A stretch of 64,000 nucleotides of DNA from Chiua virens. Lineage: Eukaryota > Basidiomycota > Agaricomycetes > Boletales > Boletaceae. The position numbers and the translations under genes are program-made. Below are positions 45,004 through 55,194 of this stretch, in pieces. The first letter of the stretch is position 1; each line of letters opens with the position of its first letter. The DNA is taken from the NCBI GenBank assembly GCA_019787685.1, contig JAHNUO010000006.1, positions 1,488,001 to 1,552,000 on the forward strand. The letters are read 5' to 3'. Under the pieces are notes generated by a model that made no database searches, was not told where the DNA came from, and saw only the letters and a program-made list of their open reading frames with translations.

Positions 45004-47159
45004 TTACTCGAGTCCTACTCGAGTCCTTACCCTCAACTTCACCATAAGTTTCCCACTGTCCATGACAAAGTAGTCCTCGAGAGATTCCGTCCAAGTCTTC
45101 GGATCGAAGTTGTCGTCAAATTCCATATCGAAATGCATCACAAAGAGGGATGTGACTGCTCTTAATTCAACCATTGCCAAGGGCTTTCCTGCGCAGTTTG
45201 CTGGCCCCATGGAGAATGGTATGAAGGCGTTTCGATCCAACACAAACTCTTCCGAATCGGGTTTTTCCAGAATCCATCGATCTGGCCAGAATTCATCCGG
45301 GCGCGGAGAGAAATATTTGAGGTCACGGTGTAGAACATAAGGAGGGACTTGGATATGGGTACCCTCTTTAATGTAGCTGGACGATGTCTGAGATTTGAAA
45401 GTTCGCAGGTTTGGGGAACTTACTGAGTGCCGATCGATTTGCCTCCCGTGCCCCGTATAGGTGCACGCTGTAGTGTGGTTGGTACGGCAGGTTGAAGACG
45501 CAAAACTTCGTTTCTGATGTCAAAGTCAGAAGTGAAAGAATCAGCGCCCTTCCTTTGCAGGAGTGGATATACGCACATCACCGCATTTAAGAAAGGGAGG
45601 GAAGGCAAGATATCCAGATCTAGAGAGCTCGTCTCTGTCGGTGGGAAAGCTGCATCTACTTCTTGTCTTAGACGCGCGTAATACGTTGGGTTCGTGAGTA
45701 GATAGAACAAAATGTTCTTCAAGACCGTAGCGGTTGTGTCTGAACCTGCCACGATGGCGAGAAGTGAGTTCGATGCAAGCAAAGTGAAAAGTAAGTCCTC
45801 TGAATCAGCTTTGTATGCCGCCAGCTATTTCCAGCTTAGTTTAAGACATCCACAACGGGTATGGAGTGATATTTACCAAATGATAAAATAGATCCTTTCT
45901 TTTTGGTTCTTCAGTATATCGTATCTTGGCGCGCTGGAAAGCAAACGATCCGAAGACACGCCATGATGCTCCGAGATAGGGGAGGTTGCGAAACACAGGC
46001 GAAACCCATGGGATAGCTTGGCACAGGGCGGCGTAGCTGGACAAACGATGAGAAAATGTTAATAAAAAAAGGACACACTAACTAGAGTGAACTCGACATG
46101 CTGGGCAAGAGATGCTGACGATCGCCGTCCCGCATGAGCTCAAATCCGCCCCCGAAGCTTGATGTCTGTAGTTTGCAATCGAGAAGGATCCAAGAGGGTA
46201 TAAGGACTTACGCCATGTCTCCCATAAAATCGAAACTGGTCCTGTGGTGAGCAAAGGCAAAGCACCGGTGGACAAGGACTCACGTGAAGTGACTAATCCA
46301 AGTCGCTATATCGACGCAAGCAACACCATCGTGTTCTTTAGCCATAAGCTTGAGGGTATTCATCAGTTGGCGAGCGCGTGAAAGCATCAATTCTTCGTAA
46401 TCCTTCAGAGGGGAGTTTGCAAAAGCCTTGTTCCAGGCTTTCCGTAGCACCGCATGACGCTGCGGGTCGCGACTACTGATCAAGCTAAATCTTTCTACTT
46501 CCTCGTCGTTGACTGGCGTCATTCGCCTTCCGTAGAATACTGATTTGGACTGGAGGTGAGCCTAAAACCTAGCACGATGATCATCCGTAGATCTCACAAG
46601 GTCCCTTTGGCATTCCTTGCGTTCCGAGAATAGATGGAAGTAAGTCCTTGTCGGTGACAGAAAGCTCATTCGGCCCTTGATTTCTATGAGCAAATACGAG
46701 CTGAAACGTGCGAGATGGCCTACCGATACGGACGATAGGACCATATTGGTCATGTAATAGTTTGCGATAATGGTGGGCTTTCCCGCTGGAGTAGATCAAT
46801 ACTGCCCACAACTGAGATATCTTGCACATAACTGGGCCAGGATACTTTGCGAGGGGGTGAAATGGAGAGAGGCGGTACACGGCGATTGACACGAACAGAG
46901 TCGTGAAGAAAAGCATGTAAGCTGTCAGAAATGCCGCCAAATATGAGAATGTATGTTTAATCAAGACCCATGATGGTAGTAAAGGGACTGCCAAGATGAA
47001 CAGCAGCTTCCACGAAAGAGAGGGTTCATGTTGGTTGAACCAGCGATGGATTGCCTGAGATTGACCGAGTCAGATGAAATGCGAATTCTAGATCGGATGT
47101 AGAAAGCCCACCAAGGCGCATAGAATGTTCAGTATCGATGCAGTCCATACCGGGATCAT
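45004..47159 (-). CDS. Cytochrome P450 monooxygenase
   Basis: A membrane-anchored P450. The start MIPVWTASILNILCALA is chosen because one phase-0 intron then yields IHRWFNQHEPSLSWKL and two more hydrophobic segments before the proline hinge (PLAKYPGP), a familiar basidiomycete layout. Further on: ALIYSSGKAHHYRKLLH, the oxygen-binding helix AIVAGSDTTATVLKN (A-G-x-D-T-T), the ExxR helix NEVLRLQPAVP, HRDLKYFSPRPDEFWPDRW and the heme loop FIPFSMGPANCAGKPLA (F-x-x-G-x-x-x-C-x-G). All key residues are present. One junction after GMPKGP is awkward by one base and may hide another indel. The substrate cannot be predicted. No other biosynthetic genes are nearby, so it is probably a lone detoxification or catabolic P450. 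Confidence 0.9.
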
Positions 47160-47612
47160 TGCGGTCCTCGCTGATGGTCACCGTGAGGCCAAGGTCCTGG
47201 CGCTTACTACTGTATAAAAACCTGGACGGAACTGACACATCACATCAGGTCTCCCGATTAGGCAACCGAGAAAGATGATACTATCATAGAACTTGGATAT
47301 GCCACACTTTTTCTTACTCCGAGCCCATCCGCACTCTACCCTTATCTGGACGCTTTGGAGGTAATCGCACGGAGGCATTGCGACAGCCTCCGAGCTGCTG
47401 GTCAATAGCTGTGGTTATGCTGTGGCAGGCCGCACAACTTCCGACACCCATCATGCATCATGGCACTGGTACGTACCACAGCAAGCTGGGGCGCAAGCTT
47501 ATCGCACCCTTTTTAGTACAAATATCTGGATTTTTACGTTAGGATCCATGTGTTATTTAACCTCGCTGCAGTCCAGGCACTCAGGCTGGCATCGCACTCG
47601 ACTGCTTTCTAG
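47160..47612. other. Divergent intergenic region between the P450 and the seven-helix gene
   Basis: About 450 bases. A TATA-like word (tgtataaaaac) lies at 47211-47221. No gene is supported; the open frames here are antisense noise. Confidence 0.4.
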
Positions 47613-48788
47613 ATGAGCGAGAATAACAGCTTCCCCATCCTCAATCCAATAGTTTACCTGAACTACCTCGATCCCTCGACAGCGAGCGAATACGAAGCAG
47701 CAAGAAATCTTTTTCTTGTCACTCTTGGGGTAAACAATCTGCGTCTCACTAGAATCACGATTGACAGTATTACCGTAGGCTCTAACATGGGATATCCTCT
47801 CCAGCCTACCTGACGATTGGATAATAATTCGAACAACTAAATTTTCCGCTGTTATCTGTGCGTACTTTTCATCCAGGTAAGACACAGTGTCGAGAGACAC
47901 GTTCGGTATTGTGACAATTTCACCAGGATATGTGCACTTGCTGTCGTACTCATGTCTGTACTGGGAACAAGTGAGTCACTCGTGAGTTGCATAGACAATA
48001 AGCTACATAACCCCATTTTCATTAGCGGGTCCCATCGAAAATTGCGGTGTCATGGAACTGATCCTGGCCGTATTTTGGGTTTTCGCATCCGGATCTTCCT
48101 CGTTTCTCTTTCTCAGACGCGTCCACGCCGTATTTTACCAGGAGAGACTCGTTCGTCACGTTTTCACCGTACTTTGGGTTGGTGGGGTTGGTGCCTCATT
48201 GGTCATGTTCCCTGGACTACTGCACGATTACTATCAAATCGCAGACACAAAGCACTGCACCAACTATAAAATCCAGAGTTATGTGTCTGCGGCCTTCATC
48301 GCACCCTCAATGTTTGATATGCTTGTCTACCTTGCGATCAGCTACAAAATTCTCACATCCCATCCCACTACAAAGTCAAAGTCGAGGAGTTGGACATTCT
48401 TTTGTCGGAAATATCGGAATAAAGCCCTTCCTCGTTTTTCAAGGGCAGTCCTACAGGGCGGCCAGCAATATTATATGTATGTCCTTCATCTCCCGACATT
48501 GGCGAAATACTTATCGTCTTTTAAAGGATCACAGACGGCGTCAATGTTACGCGTACGGTTCTAGCTCTATCTTCTAACGTGTCTCCAATTTTGCAATTGG
48601 CACCTTCTGTTCCCGCAATCGCGCTTACGTGCGCGATGGCATGCCGTGTGTTTCGGAACCTCAAGTTAGAAACACTGCAGAACACAGAAGTTGTCAACCT
48701 AACTACAGTTCAATTTGAGGACAGGGAACCTATCACCGTTCATCTGACGAAGAACACGGATACGGGAGGTAGTTTGCACCAAGTTTGA
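47613..48788 (+). CDS. Basidiomycete seven-helix membrane protein of unknown function
   Basis: A member of a large, basidiomycete-restricted family of predicted seven-helix proteins. The start MSENNSFPILNPIVYLNYLD is typical. The stretches I recognise are SEYEAARNLFLVTLG, ALTWDILSSLPDDW, then GPIENCGVMELILAVFWV, SSSFLFLRRVHAVF, HVFTVLWVGGVGASLVM, HDYYQIADTKHCTNYKI, FIAPSMFDMLVYLAISY, LPRFSRAVLQGGQQYY and PAIALTCAMACRVFRNLKLE, followed by a polar cytoplasmic tail. All exons join in frame. Family members are thought of as receptor-like by topology alone; no ligand, enzyme motif or G-protein coupling is established here. Confidence 0.85.
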
Positions 48789-49140
48789 CAAAAGGCTTGG
48801 AGACACACGCCACACCAGCCAATGAATTACACGGATCTATGATCGTAGCGTAGCAATATGTACCATGACATATGTACCACGGATGGGTCGAAGCCACTTA
48901 GTGACCAGACATCAATACAAAGCGAGGGACAATTGTGGAGCGTGTACAACAAGAAGTGTGCGCAATGGAGGCGCAAGAACATCTCTGGATGACAATAACT
49001 TCCAAAACGTAGATGTAAGGAACGACTAGCTTATTCGAAATGAATTAGCCGAAAGTATTGATGCGTGCTCCAGGCATATGGGTGATCAAGGTCTTCGTAG
49101 ACAAAGTTGAACGTGCATCTTAACGAAAGTGCGTGTCGAG
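48789..49140. other. Intergenic region, no gene seen
   Basis: About 350 bases between the converging seven-helix and Ser/Pro-rich genes. Nothing recognisable; presumably 3' untranslated sequence. Confidence 0.3.
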
Positions 49141-50517
49141 TTAAAGTCTCTTTATGGTTGAAAGTGCTGCAAAAGAAAAACGACGAAGGGTATTCCTGTT
49201 TCCGCCTCGTCTGGTATCCGATTCGAGCATACCACTTGAGCCAACTTCAGCCGTGCTCGTCTGAACTGCCGAAGAGTATTCGGACGTTGTCCTTGGCCTC
49301 ACGTAGTCCTGCCCCGCGGGTCCGATGTGCAGCAGTGAGTGATTGTCATATGGTGGCGGAGGGGCAGTGATTAGGATCACGCTGCCATTCTCGCTGTCTT
49401 GACTTGTCACCACCCTGAAACTGACACCTCTGTCCATGCTACCGTGATACTCGTTGATATTTCGCCTTGTAACAAGCTGCTTCACGCGTCCGCCGAACCT
49501 TTTCGCATGCTTTATGAAGGTTCGGGACCTTGAGACGTGAGGGACGCGGGTAGAGACGCGACGTGGGTGGAGCGGAGGCACGTCTGCATAAATGGCTGTC
49601 TCTGGTATGGCCTCTCCTGTCTGCGAATAATGAGCATCCTCGGAGAACGGAGAACGAGGCTCTTCTTCAGGTGGAGGTGACCCAAACGTTACATTCTCGC
49701 GCCATGCTTGCAAGCTGTCTAGCATCGACGGAAAAGTATCCGTACCCGTGGGCTTCAAAACCAGGCGTGCTGGTAAAGAAGACGGAGGGGACATGGTGCA
49801 CGGTGATAGCGCAAGAGGGAGCGATGCCGGTGACCTGGCCAGGGTGGTCGCCAAGACGGAGGAAACGAGTGAGGAAGGGGACACCGCACTCGGGCTCAGT
49901 GCAGGTGTGGATACAGGGCTACTATCTGAATCAGTTGAACTCATTTCAAGGAGGTTCTGTCGAAAAATGTAATCTGTTTCCGTGTAACCTCCGAGGTCGG
50001 TGAGCCATGTGGAAGAGGAGACCTCCCAGGGCCGCAGATTCGCGGACTTGGCACTCTCAGATCCATTAGGAATAGGCTGGATTGTGGCATGTGGTGTGGC
50101 GACCGGCGAAACACAAAGTATTGTTTCCACATTTTCCAAATGGGGAGTAGGGGGCATTAACAGGAACTGGCTTGAAGTCGGGGAGGCGAAATCGGTGACA
50201 GCTGTCTCTCGTGTACAGGATGACAGGACTGGCCCCGCCAGTGATGTCGGCGTGACGGACACGCTCTGGCTCGCGGGGTCCTGCGTATCATTGAATGTGA
50301 AGCATGACGATGCGACGGGAGTTGGAAGGGAAAGTGGTGTAATTGGAAGTGTCAGATCGGTGCTGAAGGGACAGTATTCTGTTGGGGGGACAATGATTCG
50401 CAGCGGGGGAGGCTTCCTGACAATGTGAGTTGCAGAACCGCTAGAATGCGAAGGCAACGAGGGGCTCTGCGATTCTTGGAGCGAGTCGCCCAGTGGGAGG
50501 GGCGTAGGGTGGTTCAT
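49141..50517 (-). CDS. Intronless Ser/Pro-rich protein of unknown function
   Basis: A single open frame of about 458 codons, the longest intronless frame in the window besides VAM7. The start is placed at the ATG at 50517; the frame is open nine bases further upstream but only with GTG. The first two thirds are Ser/Thr/Pro-rich and lack structure (VSSVLATTLARSPASLPLAL). The C-terminal third has a basic patch, SRSRTFIKHAKRFGGRVKQL, a PPPPYDN motif and a basic end NTLRRFSFAALSTIKRL. The basic patch is the only part that looks conserved and folded. No family I can name. The absence of introns in a very intron-rich genome and codon usage like its neighbours argue for a real but fast-evolving gene. 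Confidence 0.65.
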   Translation of the reverse strand: MNHPTPLPLGDSLQESQSPSLPSHSSGSATHIVRKPPPLRIIVPPTEYCPFSTDLTLPITPLSLPTPVASSCFTFNDTQDPASQSVSVTPTSLAGPVLSSCTRETAVTDFASPTSSQFLLMPPTPHLENVETILCVSPVATPHATIQPIPNGSESAKSANLRPWEVSSSTWLTDLGGYTETDYIFRQNLLEMSSTDSDSSPVSTPALSPSAVSPSSLVSSVLATTLARSPASLPLALSPCTMSPPSSLPARLVLKPTGTDTFPSMLDSLQAWRENVTFGSPPPEEEPRSPFSEDAHYSQTGEAIPETAIYADVPPLHPRRVSTRVPHVSRSRTFIKHAKRFGGRVKQLVTRRNINEYHGSMDRGVSFRVVTSQDSENGSVILITAPPPPYDNHSLLHIGPAGQDYVRPRTTSEYSSAVQTSTAEVGSSGMLESDTRRGGNRNTLRRFSFAALSTIKRL

Positions 50518-50898
50518 GACCTGCACGCTGGGGATGAGAGCTATAAAAATACGTTTGGAGAATTAATACCGGCAAAGATGGCACTGCTTCTGAGCTCGTA
50601 GACAGGGCGAGGTACGGTAGAGGCTAGCGAGGATTAAGAACAGAATTAAAAGGATGAAATGGAACGTACGGGAGACTCTGGCCACGCGCCCGGAAATTGC
50701 ATTTTTGGCGTGCCCGGCATCGAAATTGCAATGCAGCGGGACAAGGCTGAGAGAAAGACACTCGGATTCACAAACCTGCAGCCAACTCGCTGTTTACCTT
50801 AAGCTCGCATCGACAACGACGGTTTCCATGAATCCCATCAGCATTAGTATGGAAGCATCCAAAAAGGATATTAGTAGCCTCTATGTGGTATGGGCACG
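50518..50898. other. Promoter region of the Ser/Pro-rich gene
   Basis: About 380 bases between AAT (3' end) and the start of the Ser/Pro-rich gene, both on the minus strand. A minus-strand word gtatttttatag ends 26 bases before the start codon and could be a leader-intron acceptor. Confidence 0.35.
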
Positions 50899-52442
50899 CT
50901 ACAGATTCCCTCTAACCGCTGTATCCACACTCTGCGCAAAGTATTCAATATTGCTGCTATTCAGCCCAGCCATAGAGATGCGGCCATCCATAGTCATGTA
51001 GATGTGGGCTTTCTCAGCAAGTGCTTTGCACTGTTCGGTTTGTAGCCCGGTGAAACTATGCCACATAGCATGAGCAACCCAAAGTGATGATTGCGAAGAA
51101 CCACTCACCTAAACATGCCGATTTGGCTCTTGATGTGTCCCCACTGTCCTGGAGTCTGCAAGCCGTTCGTCAAGAGCTCATACAGCCTTTCTCTCATGTT
51201 GATGATTCGGTCTGCCATGCCCTTGACTTCGCTCTCCCATTCCGAGTATAGCTGGGGGTCTGCCAAGATCGTGCTGGCGATATGAGCTCCATGGAGAGGA
51301 GGGTTCGAGTACATGGGGCGGATGATAATCTTCAGCTGACTTTCAACGCGTTTCTTCTCCTCCTCGCTCATAGTTGTGAGTGAGAAAGCGCCAACACGTT
51401 CGCCATAGAGTCCCATGTTCTTAGCAAACGACTGGCAAAGCGCTACGTTGTGGCCTTGCGAAACAAAGTGACGAACGGCAAAGGCATCCCTTGTCGTCGA
51501 TCCGGAAGCAAAGCCCTGGTATGCCATGTCAAAGAATGGGAACAGTTTCTTTTCGGCAAGTAGATCAGACAGTTCTCTCCATTGCGCCTGGGTGGGATCA
51601 ACCCCAGTAGGGTTGTGCGCACAGGCGTGCAAGAGAACGACCGCTCCTTCTGGGGCGTTCTAGAGACTGCATGAGGTGATGCAACATATATTTAATCCAC
51701 ACACACCTTCAAATCCTCCTTGAGGCCCTCAAGGTCGAGACCGACGGTCTTCTTGTCGAAGTATCTGTACGAGCGTACTTCCAGGCCAGAGTCCTTGAAC
51801 AAGGGAATGTGGTTACCCCAGGTAGGCGTGGGGAGATAAATTATTTTAGCGCCGGGATAATGTCTCGCGAGGAAGGCACCGCCAATCCGAAGGGCACCTG
51901 TTCCGGAGATGGATTGGGTCACCGCAATCTGTCACAGGTTCGGAGTTAATGCGCCTCCAAAGCGGGCGAAAGGTAAACGGACCGCATTTTGGTTTAGTGG
52001 TACACTGTCGGCGCCATAGGCAAGCTTGGCCGCGTTCTGAGTGAAAGTAGCCAGACCAGTGATAGGAAGGTACTCCTTGTCCAGTCTCGAAAGGGCCATC
52101 TTTTCTTCGGCCTGTGCCATGCAAAATGGTCACCCGACCGTTCATGGGGCTCAAGAAACAGCGAAGGAGAGACATACCTTCTTGACGGAGCTGAGCACAT
52201 ACGGTTTACCATTCCCATCTCTGTAGGCACCGACACCCAAGTTGATTTTGCGCGAATCCTTGTCGGCTTTGAAAGCCTCCGTAATACCTAGGGAGAAAAT
52301 GAACTGGCAGTTCATAACGCGTAGTCACATACTGACCAAGGATCGGGTCCGGAGGGCCAGCAGGGACAGTGGACCAGGTGGACAAGGGGGCCACAGTACG
52401 GAAGACGGCAGGGACGCGACGAACGGTACTGATGGCCAGCAT
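50899..52442 (-). CDS. AAT1: Aspartate aminotransferase, mitochondrial
   Basis: A PLP enzyme interconverting aspartate/2-oxoglutarate and oxaloacetate/glutamate, part of the malate-aspartate shuttle. The start [17 protein letters not shown] is a mitochondrial presequence (Arg, Ser, hydrophobic, no acids). Then [120 protein letters not shown], the PLP lysine in [30 protein letters not shown] and [20 protein letters not shown]. All introns are canonical and in frame. Length is about 420 residues. Divergent from the aspartyl-tRNA synthetase gene, which uses the same amino acid. Confidence 0.96.
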
Positions 52443-52782
52443 TTTACAAAGTAAAGTCTAAGTGAAGATTTTGTCACAGCATGCGGCTTTTGACGTTCGG
52501 GTCAACCCCGGAATCACCCGATCAGCGCTGTGCTCACAGCTTGCAAATTGTCAACTGTAACGATGACGACGACGACGAACTCGCCACGAAGTCTCCATCG
52601 AATGATGGCGAGGGCGAGGATACTCAGTAGCTGACTCTTTATTTATATCGACGACTCGGCAGCGTGTTTCAGTGATTACAGTCGGTGATCCTATTTAGTC
52701 CAGCACTGGCACCAATTGATAATATGATATGCCGATGATGATGATAAGATCTGACTCGAATACTCCTTGATCACACACCACA
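52443..52782. promoter_or_regulatory. Divergent promoter between AAT1 and aspartyl-tRNA synthetase
   Basis: About 340 bases between two start codons. Contains a short GAC trinucleotide run (gacgacgacgacga, about 52563-52577) and AT-rich stretches near 52630-52750. No TATA box in a convincing place. Confidence 0.4.
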
Positions 52783-54862
52783 ATGACTGCAGGATCTGCG
52801 GACGGTATTCTAGAACAAAACAAGCTTGGGTATTAATGTGTTTCCTTCATCCTTCATCATGATTGCTGAACGAGAGCCACCAGGGATGTCACCGACCAGA
52901 ACTTGGAAAGGTGCGCACAGAACCTTTTCGGATCGATCCCAGTCCTTATCCCATTCGTAAGAACCGAAGCTGGCGATGGCCCGACAAAGAGCGCGCTGAA
53001 AAAGGCTGCCAAGGAAGCTGAAAAGGCTAAAAAGAAAGCCGAGAAGGCAGCAAAGACCAAAGAGTTGGAACAGGCTCGAGCGGCTGCCGACGAGGTTCGC
53101 TCCCATTCCATCCAAGTATAAATATTCTTGAGTTCAACATCACTTGGCAGGATTATGCCGCCAATAAATACGGGAAGCTCCCACTTCATCAGTCTCAATC
53201 GCGACCAGGCCGCAAACGCACCGATATATCCACACTGAGTGCCCAGAACAACGAGGAACAAATCTTTATTAGGGCTCGCATCCAGACGTCGCGCCTGCAA
53301 GGGAACAAGATGGTTTTCCTCAGCTTGCGCCAATGTACCAGCACTGTCCAGGCATTGATGTCTGTCACCGAAGGCAAAATCAGCAAACAGATGGTCAAGT
53401 GGGCTGGTTCGCTACCCGTCGAGAGTATTGTGCTTGTCGAGGGTATCGTGAAGAAGAGTCCTGAACCTATAAAGAGTGCAACGGTGGATGACATCGAGAT
53501 TCACATCGACGAGGTCAGTAGCTTATGGTGATGATTCGACTCCACAGCTTATCGTCGGGGCAAATCAGTTGTGGCTCCTAGCAGGCGTGGAGAGCAGATT
53601 ACCCTTTTCCCTCGAAGACGCCAGCCGGTCAGAAAATGCCCCCGAAGTTGAAGGTCAATTCAATAAAGTTTTGCTCGACACGCGATTGAACAATCGCGTC
53701 TTCGATCTCCGAGTGAGCATTTGATTTCTTGTACCATCCCCCACTGCTCTGACACGCATACAGACCGTAACCAATCAAGCTATCTTCAAACTTCAGCATG
53801 CCATTGGGGATTTGTTCCGTTCGTATTTGAATAACAACGGATTCATAGAGATACATAGTCCAAAGCTTCAGAGCGCTGCGACGGAATCCGGCGCAGTCTG
53901 TCTTTAAGGTTGACTATTTCAAAGGTCTAGTTGCAACAATCGTGCATACCCTATCAACTAACGCGTATTCCAGGCAACGCATACCTTGCACAATCTCCCC
54001 AGCTGGCGAAGCAGATGGCTATTGCAGCTGATTTCGAACGAGTGTACGAGATTGGTCCCGTCTTTCGTGCTGAGGATTCCAACACGCACCGCCATCTCAC
54101 CGAGTTCGTTGGTTTGGATCTTGAGATGACGATCGAAGAACATTACCACGAAGTCCGTGACCTACTCGATGGCATGTTCAAAGCGATATTCCGCGGCCTC
54201 AAGGAACAGTATGCAAATGAGATCGCCACTGTAGGGAGGCAGTTTGAAGCGGAGGAATTCAAATGGCGAGACAGTCCCGAGGAGACTTTAGGTTCTCACA
54301 TTCAAAGAAGCTGTTGACCTCCTTGTCGACGACGGTGTGGATCGAGAAATCTTGGACGACATCAAGTGAGTCGCTGATGAGGTGTACATTACGCGTTTTG
54401 AATGACCCCATGTAGCACGGAGAACGAGAAGAGACTCGGTCGCATCGTAAAAGCCAAGTACGACACCGACTACTTCATCATCGACAAGTTTCCTCTTGCT
54501 CTCCGTCCATTCTACACCATGCCTGACCCAGAGGACCCGGTAGGGTTTTCGATCGACTGTCTTTCTACCGCTGACTCTTGTCTCAGACTGTTTCCAACTC
54601 GTACGACTTCTTCATGCGAGGTGAAGAAATCCTGTCTGGCGCACAACGTATCCACGACCCTGAGTTCCTGTCTCAGCAAATGCGTGGGAAGGGTGTCGAC
54701 CCCGAGAGTATGACGGGTTATCTCGATGGCTTTAGAATCGGCTGTCCTCCCCACGGAGGCGGAGGGATCGGTCTTGAGCGTGTCCTGATGTTGTTCTTGA
54801 AGCTCAACAACATCAGACGAGCATCGTTGTTCCCTAGAGACCCCAAACGACTTGAGCCTTGA
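52783..54862 (+). CDS. DPS1: Aspartyl-tRNA synthetase, cytoplasmic (frame break)
   Basis: A class II synthetase charging tRNA-Asp. MTAGSAD is spliced to a Lys/Ala-rich helical extension ([18 protein letters not shown]), a tRNA-binding feature of eukaryotic enzymes. The OB-fold domain follows ([28 protein letters not shown]), then motif 1 ([18 protein letters not shown]), [13 protein letters not shown], motif 2 ([18 protein letters not shown]), [55 protein letters not shown] and motif 3 ([19 protein letters not shown]). Near 54291-54296 one extra base (TTAGGTTCTC) separates DSPEETL from [14 protein letters not shown]. Since this enzyme is essential, the break is best read as a sequence error. 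Confidence 0.95.
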
Positions 54863-55194
54863 GCCCGCTTTCTATAGTTCAAAGTCCCCGCTGTAAAAAC
54901 AGATCTTACCCGTATTCTATGATGCACTAGTTTGCACTCAACATAAGTAGATTTACAGGATACAGAAGACAGTTTTGCACGAGCAGACTTTGTGACGTAT
55001 TCCGGATTAAAAATGATTAAACAGGGCAAAGACGTCCAGAAAACGCGACTGATAGCGGAGAATTATGGTGAAAAGCGAATACGAACATCGTCCCCCAAAG
55101 GTTATACAAGGCCCCAAACTGCAACACGGCAGTCAGTAGAATAGCCACCGACGAGAGACCTGGGACTGACCACTGACAATGAATTCATCAGGTT
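54863..55194. other. Convergent intergenic region, no gene seen
   Basis: About 330 bases between the 3' ends of the synthetase and SSH4. No coding potential or repeat noticed. Confidence 0.3.

Noticed and set aside
45004..47159. P450 plus nearby genes as a secondary-metabolite cluster
   Set aside because: The neighbours are ELP5, a receptor-like membrane protein and housekeeping genes; no core synthase, transferase or regulator is present.
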